DNA of 64,000 nucleotides, taken from contig JAUNLO010000001.1 in the NCBI GenBank assembly GCA_030532185.1, positions 1 to 64,000 of the forward strand, read 5' to 3'. Of the stretch, positions 8,931 to 21,578 are shown piece by piece; the first letter of the stretch is position 1, and every line of letters begins with the position of its first letter. Below the pieces are notes generated by a model. The model saw nothing but the letters and a program-made list of their open reading frames with translations. It searched no databases and was not told the DNA's origin. This stretch comes from Eubacteriales bacterium. GTDB lineage: Bacteria > Bacillota_A > Clostridia > Saccharofermentanales > DTU023. The translations under genes were made by a program, and so were the position numbers.

Positions 8931-10268
8931 ATGTTAAAGCTTGATGTGAAACACTTAGAGCAGTTTTTAGCCCCTCATGAATTAGAACAAATGCAGGGTC
9001 AGGCACAGGCTGCCTGGGAGCTCGTGCAAAATGGGGGAGGACCGGGTGAGGAGTTTCTCGGCTGGTTTGATTTACCAATTAATTACGACCGTGAAGAATT
9101 TGACCGTATTCTGGAGGCCGCTGCTAAAATCCGTGATGAAAGTCAGGTACTGCTGGTGGCTGGTATCGGTGGCTCCTACTTGGGGGCCAAGGCCTTCATT
9201 GAAGCTATGGGCCCCATCTGGGAGAGTCAGGCCGCTAGACAGCAGCGCCAGGTGCCAGAGATTCTCTATGTGGGCAACAATCTTTCTCCCAGTTATTATC
9301 TTGACCTAATAGACTATCTGGGCGACCGCGATTTTTCCCTCAATATCGTGTCCAAGTCCGGAGGAACTTTGGAGTCTGCCCTGGCCTTCCGCTTACTCCG
9401 CCAACTCATGGAAGAGAAGTATGGGGAAGAGGAGGCAGCAAGTCGTATTTATGCCACGACCGATAAAGCCAGGGGTAAACTCAAGAGCCTAGCTGACGAA
9501 AAAGGCTATGAAACTTTTGTTATCCCTGACAATATTGGTGGTCGCTACTCTGTCCTTACGGCCGTAGGTCTCCTCCCCATGTCTGTGGCCGGCCTAGATA
9601 TTAGAGCCATGCTGGAAGGGGCCCAAAATTTTAAGCTTCAGGTAGAAAAGCAGGGGCTAGAGTCAGACCTTATCCGCTATGCTATGATCCGCAATGCCCT
9701 GTATCGTAAGGGTTATCGTATTGAAGTCTTAGCCTCCTTTGAGCAGGAGTTAAGGAGCTTCAGTGAATGGTGGAAGCAGCTTTTTGGTGAGAGTGAAGGT
9801 AAGGATCAGAGAGGTATCTATCCAGCCTCGGTCTCTTATTCCACAGACTTGCACTCCCTGGGTCAATTTATGCAGGACGGCTCGCGTATCATTTTTGAGA
9901 CCTTCTTGGTTCTGGGGGAAAGCCGTCGCGATTTAGCTATTCCCAGTGATCTGGAGGATAAGGACCAGCTCAACTATTTGGCTGGTAAATCCCTGGCGGA
10001 GATTCAGGCTATCGCCCTGGAAGCTACGGCTCTCGCCCATGCGGATGGTGGCGTGCCTAATCTCAAGTTAACCCTTGACCGCTTAGATGAAGTTCATCTG
10101 GGAGCCCTCATCTTCTTCTTTGAAACAGCCTGTGCTGTTTCAGCCTATCTGAATGCCATTAACCCCTTTGATCAGGAGGGGGTAGAGGCCTACAAGAAAA
10201 ACATGTTTGCCCTCATGGGTAAACCGGGTATGGAAGAATTAGCGGAGGAATTACGTACCCGCATCTAA
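8931..10268 (+). CDS. pgi: Glucose-6-phosphate isomerase
   Basis: Pgi interconverts glucose 6-phosphate and fructose 6-phosphate in glycolysis and gluconeogenesis. The 445-residue size is typical of the short Bacillota form. Visible markers are the sugar-phosphate-binding GGSYLGAKAF near residue 80, SKSGGTLE near 141, a conserved YSTDLHSLGQ near 304 and the C-terminal signature region around FFETACAVSAYL. It sits alone between the clpE terminator and the promoter at about 10300, so it is probably monocistronic. The upstream 40 bases contain no clear promoter, and the Shine-Dalgarno (GAAAGG) is modest. Confidence 0.96.
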   Translation: MLKLDVKHLEQFLAPHELEQMQGQAQAAWELVQNGGGPGEEFLGWFDLPINYDREEFDRILEAAAKIRDESQVLLVAGIGGSYLGAKAFIEAMGPIWESQAARQQRQVPEILYVGNNLSPSYYLDLIDYLGDRDFSLNIVSKSGGTLESALAFRLLRQLMEEKYGEEEAASRIYATTDKARGKLKSLADEKGYETFVIPDNIGGRYSVLTAVGLLPMSVAGLDIRAMLEGAQNFKLQVEKQGLESDLIRYAMIRNALYRKGYRIEVLASFEQELRSFSEWWKQLFGESEGKDQRGIYPASVSYSTDLHSLGQFMQDGSRIIFETFLVLGESRRDLAIPSDLEDKDQLNYLAGKSLAEIQAIALEATALAHADGGVPNLKLTLDRLDEVHLGALIFFFETACAVSAYLNAINPFDQEGVEAYKKNMFALMGKPGMEELAEELRTRI

Positions 10269-10299
10269 GGGGCTGTCTTCCTAAGTTACCAAGCACTTA

Positions 10300-10308
10300 T
10301 GTTATAAT
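10300..10308 (+). promoter_or_regulatory. Extended -10 promoter for the radical SAM operon
   Basis: TG-T-TATAAT forms a perfect extended -10 about 97 bases before the next gene. No convincing -35 is present, as expected for an extended -10 promoter. Confidence 0.55.
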
Positions 10309-10355
10309 TGAAGCTTGCCTCCAGGGGCAGACTTCTCAAGCTAAAGGAATGGTCT

Positions 10356-10387
10356 ATCCCTGTCCTGGCTGCGGCCTTGACAGGGAT
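10356..10387 (+). other. Leader hairpin before the radical SAM gene
   Basis: ATCCCTGTC (10356-10364) pairs with GACAGGGAT (10379-10387) across a 14-base loop, 17 bases before the start codon. No T-run follows, so it is not a standard terminator. The start lacks a clear Shine-Dalgarno, so this hairpin may influence translation; I do not recognise it as a known riboswitch. Confidence 0.5.
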
Positions 10388-10404
10388 TTCATTAATAAAG
10401 TGTC

Positions 10405-12282
10405 ATGGAAAAAGTTGAATTAAGTCGTCAAGTCTTACGTCAAGTAGAAAAGCCCGCCCAGTATCTAGGCGGGGAGTGGAATATGGTGGAAAAAGCTGAT
10501 CTGGATGCCCAAGGCCAGCCCCGCATTCACTTCGCCTTTTGTTTTCCAGATATTTATGAAGTGGGCATGTCCAATCTGGCCCTGCGCATTATCTATGGCC
10601 TCCTGAATGCCCAAGATGATGTCTACTGTGAGCGGGTTTTCTCACCCATGGCAGATATGCGGGACCATATGCGCCAGGCTCAGCTACCGCCCTTTAGTGT
10701 GGAAACCCAACGTCCTTTAGGGGCTTTCGATATAGTGGGCTTCACCCTCCAGTATGAACTTTCCTACTCAACTATTCTGGACATGCTGGCCCAGGCCGGC
10801 ATCCCCCTTTGGCAAAAGGAGAGGACCGACCAGGACCCCCTCGTGGTGGCGGGAGGACCTTGTGTATACAATCCGGAACCCGTGGCAGATTTCTTTGACT
10901 TGATTATGATTGGTGAGGGTGAGGAAATTTTACTAGAGCTCCTAGACCTTTACCGGCAGGCCAGGTCAGAGTCTTGGAATCGCAAACGCTTACTCCTAGA
11001 AGCCAGCCAAATACCTGGTATGTACGTGCCTTCTCTTTACCAGGCGCATTACGATGACCAGGGTAATTTTGCCAGCTTGGAGGCCTTGAACCATCAAGCC
11101 CCGGCCAGGATTCAAAAACGCATCATCAAGAATATGGACCAGGTTTTCACCCCCCTGGATGTCCTAGTACCCAATATAGAAATCGTCCATGACCGTATTT
11201 TCCTAGAGCTCTACCGGGGCTGTGCCTCCGGTTGTCGTTTTTGTCAGGCCGGCATGATCTATCGTCCGGTGAGAGAGCGTTCTCTGGCAAATCTTCTGGC
11301 CCAAAGTGAATACATGCTGGCCCATTCCGGTTATGAAGAGATAGGTCTCTTATCCCTTTCCACGGGAGACTATAGCCACTTGGATCAGCTCTGCCAGGAA
11401 ATTCTTGCTCGGCATGGGGAGGACCATGTCAACCTCTCCTTACCCTCCCTGCGATTAGACTCTGTATCCATGGACCTCCTGGACCAGGTGTCTACTAATC
11501 GCAAATCGGGCCTGACTTTTGCACCTGAAGCGGGTAGTCAGGCGGCCCGTGACCGCATTAATAAGAATATTCTCAAGTCTGACCTGCTGGAGACGGCACG
11601 ATATGCCTTTGAATTGGGTTGGGAGCGTCTCAAACTTTATTTCATGCTGGGTTTACCGGGAGAAAGCGATGAGGATGTGGAAGGCATTGCCGACCTCTGC
11701 TACGAGCTCCTGGATATCTGGGCAGACTTTTGTCGTCGCAAGCAGAAAAAACGCCGCCTTAAAATAACGGTGTCGACCGCAATTTTTATCCCCAAACCCT
11801 GGACCCCCTTCCAGTGGGAGGGGCAAATTTCCCTAGAGCAGATGGATCATAAGGTTAAAATCCTCCAGGAAAAACTCCGCCACCCGGCCATAACTTATCA
11901 ATGGCATGGCTACGAGTCTTCACGGATTGAGGCTGCCTTGGCTAAAGGAGATCGGCGTATGGCTCAAGTCCTTTACTTGGTTCACCAGGCGGGAGCCTGG
12001 CTGGAGGGTGAGCGCCAGTTCTTCTCCTATGAGCGCTGGTTACAGGCTTTTGATCAAGTAGGCCTGGATTTAGACGCCTTAGTTAGCCATGAAATTCCTG
12101 CAGGGCAAGCCCTGGCTTGGGACTTTATCGATCCGGGAGTCCACAAGGCCTATCTGCTCAGAGAAAGGCAAAGGGCCTTAGAGGGGGAGACCACCCCCTC
12201 CTGTCGTCAGACCTGTAATCTCTGTGGAGCCCAGCAATTTGGTACGGGCATTTGCCGGGAAGTGAGGGTACGGCATGACTAA
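10405..12282 (+). CDS. B12-binding-type radical SAM protein (TIGR03960 family)
   Basis: The 625-residue protein belongs to a widespread but poorly characterised radical SAM family. The N-terminal ~200 residues form a cobalamin-binding-like fold (FPDIYEVGMSN, VGFTLQYELSYST). The core holds the 4Fe-4S motif CASGCRFC at residues 273-280, with the canonical CxxxCxxC spacing. The C-terminus ends in a Cys cluster, CRQTCNLCG...GIC. The next gene, the DUF2344 partner, overlaps by 8 bases; the pair is usually found together, often near ribonuclease G and ribosomal genes. A function in rRNA or tRNA modification is a common guess, not something the sequence shows. Confidence 0.9.
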   Translation: MEKVELSRQVLRQVEKPAQYLGGEWNMVEKADLDAQGQPRIHFAFCFPDIYEVGMSNLALRIIYGLLNAQDDVYCERVFSPMADMRDHMRQAQLPPFSVETQRPLGAFDIVGFTLQYELSYSTILDMLAQAGIPLWQKERTDQDPLVVAGGPCVYNPEPVADFFDLIMIGEGEEILLELLDLYRQARSESWNRKRLLLEASQIPGMYVPSLYQAHYDDQGNFASLEALNHQAPARIQKRIIKNMDQVFTPLDVLVPNIEIVHDRIFLELYRGCASGCRFCQAGMIYRPVRERSLANLLAQSEYMLAHSGYEEIGLLSLSTGDYSHLDQLCQEILARHGEDHVNLSLPSLRLDSVSMDLLDQVSTNRKSGLTFAPEAGSQAARDRINKNILKSDLLETARYAFELGWERLKLYFMLGLPGESDEDVEGIADLCYELLDIWADFCRRKQKKRRLKITVSTAIFIPKPWTPFQWEGQISLEQMDHKVKILQEKLRHPAITYQWHGYESSRIEAALAKGDRRMAQVLYLVHQAGAWLEGERQFFSYERWLQAFDQVGLDLDALVSHEIPAGQALAWDFIDPGVHKAYLLRERQRALEGETTPSCRQTCNLCGAQQFGTGICREVRVRHD

Positions 12283-12967
12283 ATTTTCTTATCTCTTAAG
12301 CTTTGCCCGTGAGGGTACTCCCTCCTGGTTGGGTCACTTAGACCTCATGGTGATTTTTGAACGCTCTTTAAGACGAGCGGACTTACCCATGTTGTGGAGC
12401 CAAGGCTATAATCCTCGCCCTGCCTTGGTTTTTGCCCTCCCCTTGGGTGTAGGGGTCGAATGCCGACGGGACCTCCTAGAAATAAGCCTAACGGTAGAAG
12501 TAGATCCTGCCCATATACAGGAAGCCCTCAATGCTGCTTTACCTAAAGGCTTAAGTATTGTGGCTTGCCAAGTTAGGCCGCCTCACGAAAAATCTTTGAT
12601 GGCCTTGGTTCGTGCTGCAGCCTACCGGATTGAAGGGCCGGGCTTAGGTCAGGCTTGGGCAGAATTAGCCCAAGGTCTGGACCAGCTGGTGGTGGAGCGG
12701 ATCCATAAGGGTAAAAGTCGGACGCTCGAGCTCGCTTCCTATATCAAGTCCTGGGAGCAAATTGATGCGAACAGCTTTATCTTCGCCTGCAAGGCAGGGT
12801 CTGCAGAAAATTTAAGACCTGACTTGCTTCTCAAGGCTTTAGCAGAATATAAAACAGAGTATGCGGAGGCCAGCTGGGGAGCTAGGATTATCAGGGAAGC
12901 CCTCTATCTGGAAGGCCTCCCGCTTGACCTTGCTGGCCCTTGGGCTGGCCTATATAATAATTTTTAG
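12275..12967 (+). CDS. DUF2344 / TIGR03936 radical-SAM-associated protein
   Basis: The 230-residue protein has the family opening (FAREGTPSWLGHLDLM, then FERSLRRADLPMLWSQGYNPRP). It overlaps the radical SAM gene by 8 bases, so translation is probably coupled. The family is always tied to TIGR03960 proteins, sometimes as a fusion, and probably acts as their substrate-binding partner. The biochemical role is unknown. The usual downstream genes (rng, rplU, rpmA) are missing here. Confidence 0.88.
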   Translation: MTKFSYLLSFAREGTPSWLGHLDLMVIFERSLRRADLPMLWSQGYNPRPALVFALPLGVGVECRRDLLEISLTVEVDPAHIQEALNAALPKGLSIVACQVRPPHEKSLMALVRAAAYRIEGPGLGQAWAELAQGLDQLVVERIHKGKSRTLELASYIKSWEQIDANSFIFACKAGSAENLRPDLLLKALAEYKTEYAEASWGARIIREALYLEGLPLDLAGPWAGLYNNF

Positions 12968-12992
12968 TTTGCGGGAAAGGATAGGGTGAGAG

Positions 12993-15128
12993 ATGTCAAA
13001 AGTAAATCTTAGCCTACCTGCCTGGTTTGGTGACCATATGGTCCTGCAACAGCAGGTCAGAACCCGCATTTATGGTACTGCTGCGCCATCGGAGCAAGTC
13101 ACTATTAGCCTGGAGCGTTTTCCTTCGGGCCGGCTTTTATCCTCTCTGGAAGCGGAATATGGTCTGATTTTCCAAGAAAAAGACTATGCGGAAGCCGACG
13201 GCTTTTTTGAGTTTAAGCTCCCCATGATTGAGGGGTCTTATGATAAATTTCGCCTAACCCTAGAAGCTGGAGGGGATCGGCTCGTTTTTGACGATATCCT
13301 CTTCGGCGAGGTCTGGCTGGCTGCCGGTTCCTCCAATATGTCTATGGCCGTCGAGCATACAGATGTTGCCCCTCTGGTTAAAAGTCTGACTAATGATTCC
13401 GGTCTCCGCTTTTTCACGCAAAATGAAGACGGTTTGCGCATTGGCAGCAAGGAATATTCCTACGACCCCGTGGGTAGCATCTTCGGAGGCCACTGGTACC
13501 AGGCTGGTGAACATGCCTCTATCTTGAAGCTTAGTGCTACGGCTGTAGCCTTTGCTTTGGACCTGCAAAAGGCTCTCAACCTACCCTTGGCCGTTTTCTC
13601 CTTACCCTGCCCGGCCTCTTATATCCACTCTTGGCTACCCCGGGCCATTATTGAGTCCGATGCCATTATTAAGAATCATGTGCGGGAAATTCGTCACTAT
13701 CGGGACAAGTCTAATTGGAATGAATTACCCCCCGAAGAGAAGGCAGCGGAGCGTTATCTTAAAAGTCAGTCTTATGCTAATAAGGATAAGGCGGCACAAA
13801 ACTTGCCCTTTTCTCTCCATAACCAACCGGGGGCCCTATTCAACCACAAACTGGCTCCCTATACCAGCCTTAGCTTGCGGGGCATTTTATGGTACCAAGG
13901 GGAGGAGGACCTGCAATATCCGGACTATTACATGCGGGCCTTACCCGCTCTCTGTCAGGTCTTCAAGGAAATGTTCCAAAGTCCCCTGTCGGGCTTGAGC
14001 TTTGTTTACTCTCAGCTAACCCCCCGTCTGGCCTCAGATTTAGATCCTTCACGCCTGGCCTACTTTAATGAGGCCCTGGCGGCTATTCGCCGTCGTTTAC
14101 CCCTTAAGGCCGGGATGATTACCAATTATGACCTGCCCCTCAGCTTCCGTCAGGGCTCCGGTTACTATGATAGTCCCAACACACCACGGGCTAAATTTGA
14201 AATAGGTCGGCGGATGTCGCGGGTGGCCCAGGGCTTGGCCTACCACTTTGACTTGCCCGACTCTGCCCCCGAGTGTGTGGGTGCAGAAAATGTGGGCAAT
14301 AAGTTGCTTTTGACTTTTGATAACGCTGGCAAGGGCATTCGCCTCCGTAACGGAGAATCACAGCTTAAGGGCTTCAGCATCTGTGGGGAAGATAATCAGT
14401 ATGTATTGGCAGAGGCTAAAGAGCTTTACCAGCTACGGGTTATTGTCTGGCATGATGAGGTCAAGAATCCCCGCTCCTGCTCCTATGCCTTCTGGAATTT
14501 TAATTCGGAAGCCAATCTGTGTGGCTCTACCGGCATGCCCTTAGTGCCCTTCCGACTGGATAGGGAGAACCGTCCCTCAGAGAAACCGCGTCCCTGGTCC
14601 TATTGTGACAGCCTTGAGGCCTTTAAGTTTCCCATTACCGATCCGCGTAGCCCCCGGATGGGGGGGAGAGCCACGCCGGGTACCTACCCCCTTTGGAAGC
14701 TTTATTCGGGTCGGGCTAGCTTTCAACTCGAGGCCGATAACAAGAGGCGAGGCAATGCCTCGATTCTGATTAAATATAGTAAGGCGGATGAAAAGCCCCT
14801 GAGCTTTGGACCGGTCCTGGATTATGCCTCAGACTACCCTCCTCTGGACCTTCATATGTGGTCGGAACTGCATCTGCAGGTATTCAACACCGAGCACCGC
14901 ATTAAAACCCTACGTTTGCTCCTGGAGGATGTAAATAACCTGGAAACTGTTTCGGAGCCTTTAGAAATCAAGAATGTCCTGTCCTGGCAGACCCTGGTCT
15001 TCAAATTGAAGGATGCCCCCGTAGACCTCATGCGCTTGCGCAGGCTAGAATTTTTATTGCTGGATAAGGAGGCCGAAGGCTCCATTTATCTGGATCAAAT
15101 TGAATTTAAGGAACTCAAGCTAAGTTAA
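12993..15128 (+). CDS. SGNH/sialate O-acetylesterase-like protein with C-terminal beta-sandwich; catalytic His apparently lost
   Basis: The 711-residue protein resembles bacterial 9-O-acetylesterases: FGDHMVLQQ near 12-20, the nucleophile block GEVWLAAGSSNM (Ser114) and GILWYQGEED near 297. In family members the Asp-His pair sits in a DIHP motif just before an EVGRRL-like stretch. Here the matching place, about residues 391-407, reads DSPNTPRAKFEIGRRM, with no His in the DxxH position. Residues about 545-711 form a separate beta-rich, carbohydrate-binding-like module ending in YLDQIEF. There is no signal peptide, so it would act on cytoplasmic substrates. It may be inactive, use another His, or act as a binding protein. 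It lies 25 bases after the DUF2344 gene and 43 before valS. Confidence 0.7.
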   Translation: MSKVNLSLPAWFGDHMVLQQQVRTRIYGTAAPSEQVTISLERFPSGRLLSSLEAEYGLIFQEKDYAEADGFFEFKLPMIEGSYDKFRLTLEAGGDRLVFDDILFGEVWLAAGSSNMSMAVEHTDVAPLVKSLTNDSGLRFFTQNEDGLRIGSKEYSYDPVGSIFGGHWYQAGEHASILKLSATAVAFALDLQKALNLPLAVFSLPCPASYIHSWLPRAIIESDAIIKNHVREIRHYRDKSNWNELPPEEKAAERYLKSQSYANKDKAAQNLPFSLHNQPGALFNHKLAPYTSLSLRGILWYQGEEDLQYPDYYMRALPALCQVFKEMFQSPLSGLSFVYSQLTPRLASDLDPSRLAYFNEALAAIRRRLPLKAGMITNYDLPLSFRQGSGYYDSPNTPRAKFEIGRRMSRVAQGLAYHFDLPDSAPECVGAENVGNKLLLTFDNAGKGIRLRNGESQLKGFSICGEDNQYVLAEAKELYQLRVIVWHDEVKNPRSCSYAFWNFNSEANLCGSTGMPLVPFRLDRENRPSEKPRPWSYCDSLEAFKFPITDPRSPRMGGRATPGTYPLWKLYSGRASFQLEADNKRRGNASILIKYSKADEKPLSFGPVLDYASDYPPLDLHMWSELHLQVFNTEHRIKTLRLLLEDVNNLETVSEPLEIKNVLSWQTLVFKLKDAPVDLMRLRRLEFLLLDKEAEGSIYLDQIEFKELKLS

Positions 15129-15171
15129 GACTTAAGGAGATAAGCTAGGCAATGGCCTAAAAGGAGATATT

Positions 15172-20299
<5,128 letters not shown>

Positions 20300-20302
20300 C
20301 AG

Positions 20303-20318
20303 AAAATTCGACAAAAAT
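20303..20318 (-). promoter_or_regulatory. Spo0A box (0A-box)-like site
   Basis: On the minus strand the sequence reads TTTTTGTCGAATTT, containing the exact 0A-box core TGTCGAA (20313-20307). It lies about 94 bases upstream of a gene for a Spo0A-C-like protein. The region is AT-rich and the core is short, so a chance match is possible. Confidence 0.45.
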
Positions 20319-20406
20319 TTCCGATATTCGAAAATTTTCCTCCGATTTTTCAGGTATTCTTGTAAGTGAATAGCTTGTTAAGCAAATGCTTCAAGAGGAG
20401 GAAAAT

Positions 20407-21099
20407 ATGGGGTATTTTGATGATGAAGCCATAAAAAGTCTCGGCTTTTTTGTAGCAGGCAGTAACTCAGAACTTTTAGACCGGATTAATCAGTTGCTGG
20501 GTGATAAGGGTCACCTGGGTATTTGCGATCCCCAGGGCCATTACCATTATGTAATTGATGGTCGCAAGGGTGCCCCCTTTGCCACGAGAAAAATTGAAGG
20601 GGTGGCTCAGAAGTTCTTACAGGATTCGGAACGTAAGCGGAGTGAGGAAAAGTTTAATGCGGAATTTTACGTAGACACGGTACTTTCTTGCTATGCTTTT
20701 GATGAGTCTCTGAAGGGTTTTCATTTTTTACGCTATATCCTAATTCAAATTACGCTGGACCAAGGCCTATCGACCTCTTTGTCCAAGATGCTTTATCCCA
20801 TGACTGCTGAACATTTTCAGGTGGCAGTCAGCCAGGTAGAACGCAATGTGCGCTACTGCTTACTGAAGCTGCGCGAACTGGAAGACCAAAACACCAAGTT
20901 CAAGCATAGGATGTTACCCTTAACCGTGCGTGACGGTAAGGCAATTTTTCAGGCCGTGAAGACTCGCAACTTAATTGAAGGTAAGTCTCACTATACGAAT
21001 TCGGAAGCCGTAAGGGTTTTGTCTGCAGAAATTCAGAAGATGATCAAAAGGGACCTCTTTCCCGACTTAGAGGAGGAAGAAGGAGCTGATAATTCGTAA
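20407..21099 (+). CDS. Spo0A C-terminal-domain-like regulator without receiver domain
   Basis: The start is ATG 20407, with AGGAGG at 20396-20401; the ATG at 20386 lies upstream of that site. The product has 230 residues. The middle section (about residues 90-155) resembles the Spo0A DNA-binding domain: LKGFHFLRYIL, then LSKMLYPMTAEHFQVAVSQVERNVRY, the pattern of the effector helices that recognise 0A boxes. The N-terminal ~75 residues are not a CheY-type receiver (no phospho-Asp pocket); they contain a short GICDPQGHYHYVIDG stretch of unknown fold. The C-terminus is very acidic. It is probably a DNA-binding regulator without classical phosphorylation control. A 0A-box-like site upstream suggests regulation by Spo0A or itself; that is inference. 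Confidence 0.65.
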   Translation: MGYFDDEAIKSLGFFVAGSNSELLDRINQLLGDKGHLGICDPQGHYHYVIDGRKGAPFATRKIEGVAQKFLQDSERKRSEEKFNAEFYVDTVLSCYAFDESLKGFHFLRYILIQITLDQGLSTSLSKMLYPMTAEHFQVAVSQVERNVRYCLLKLRELEDQNTKFKHRMLPLTVRDGKAIFQAVKTRNLIEGKSHYTNSEAVRVLSAEIQKMIKRDLFPDLEEEEGADNS

Positions 21100-21161
21100 G
21101 AAATTAGAGGCTTATTTCCCCTAATTTATCCAGGTGAAAAAGCCCAAAACCGGCTTGGCTC

Positions 21162-21190
21162 TTGACATTCAGAGCTCTACTTAGCATAAT
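21162..21190 (+). promoter_or_regulatory. Sigma-70 promoter of hup
   Basis: A perfect TTGACA (21162-21167), a 17-base spacer and CATAAT (21185-21190). A small palindrome AGCAT-A-ATGCT overlaps the -10. AAGGAGG follows at 21211-21217. Confidence 0.88.
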
Positions 21191-21222
21191 GCTCAGGAAT
21201 CAAGTCCTTAAAGGAGGCTCAT

Positions 21223-21498
21223 ATGAACAAAACTGAACTAATCGCTGCTGTTTCCGAAAAAACAGAGCTGACCAAAAAAGAGAGTGAAAAGGCTGTTAAC
21301 GCTGTCTTTGATGCAATTGCTGAGAACTTAGAAAAGGGCGAGAAGGTTGTCCTCGTTGGCTTTGGTACCTTTGAAGTACGTGAGCGCGCAGAGCGTATGG
21401 GCCGCAATCCCAGCACCAAAGAAGTCATCAAGATTCCTGCTTCTAAAGCCCCTGCATTCAGAGCTGGTAAAAACCTCAAAGAACGCGTCAACGGCTAG
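21223..21498 (+). CDS. hup: HU family DNA-binding protein
   Basis: HU is the small nucleoid protein that bends and compacts DNA as a dimer. The 91-residue length, the N-terminal [10 protein letters not shown], the [18 protein letters not shown] beta-arm core and the basic C-terminus are diagnostic. It has its own strong promoter, an ideal Shine-Dalgarno (AAGGAGG, five bases before ATG) and its own terminator, as expected for a highly expressed monocistronic gene. Confidence 0.98.
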   Translation: MNKTELIAAVSEKTELTKKESEKAVNAVFDAIAENLEKGEKVVLVGFGTFEVRERAERMGRNPSTKEVIKIPASKAPAFRAGKNLKERVNG

Positions 21499-21522
21499 TT
21501 CGTTTTTGGCATAGAACTTCTT

Positions 21523-21549
21523 AGCCTGTCATGCTGGCAGGCTTTTTTT
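21523..21549 (+). terminator. Rho-independent terminator after hup
   Basis: AGCCTGTCA (21523-21531) pairs with TGGCAGGCT (21535-21543), with one G-T pair and a 3-base loop, followed by seven T's. Confidence 0.92.
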
Positions 21550-21578
21550 ATTGGCAGAATAAGCTAAAATTGAGTTGT

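Noticed and set aside
15129..15171. T-box leader for valS
   Set aside because: The gap is only 43 bases and has no T-box sequence or specifier stem.
21531..21578. Earlier start (ATG 21531) for the FHA-SEDS protein
   Set aside because: These codons coincide with the hup terminator and its T-run.
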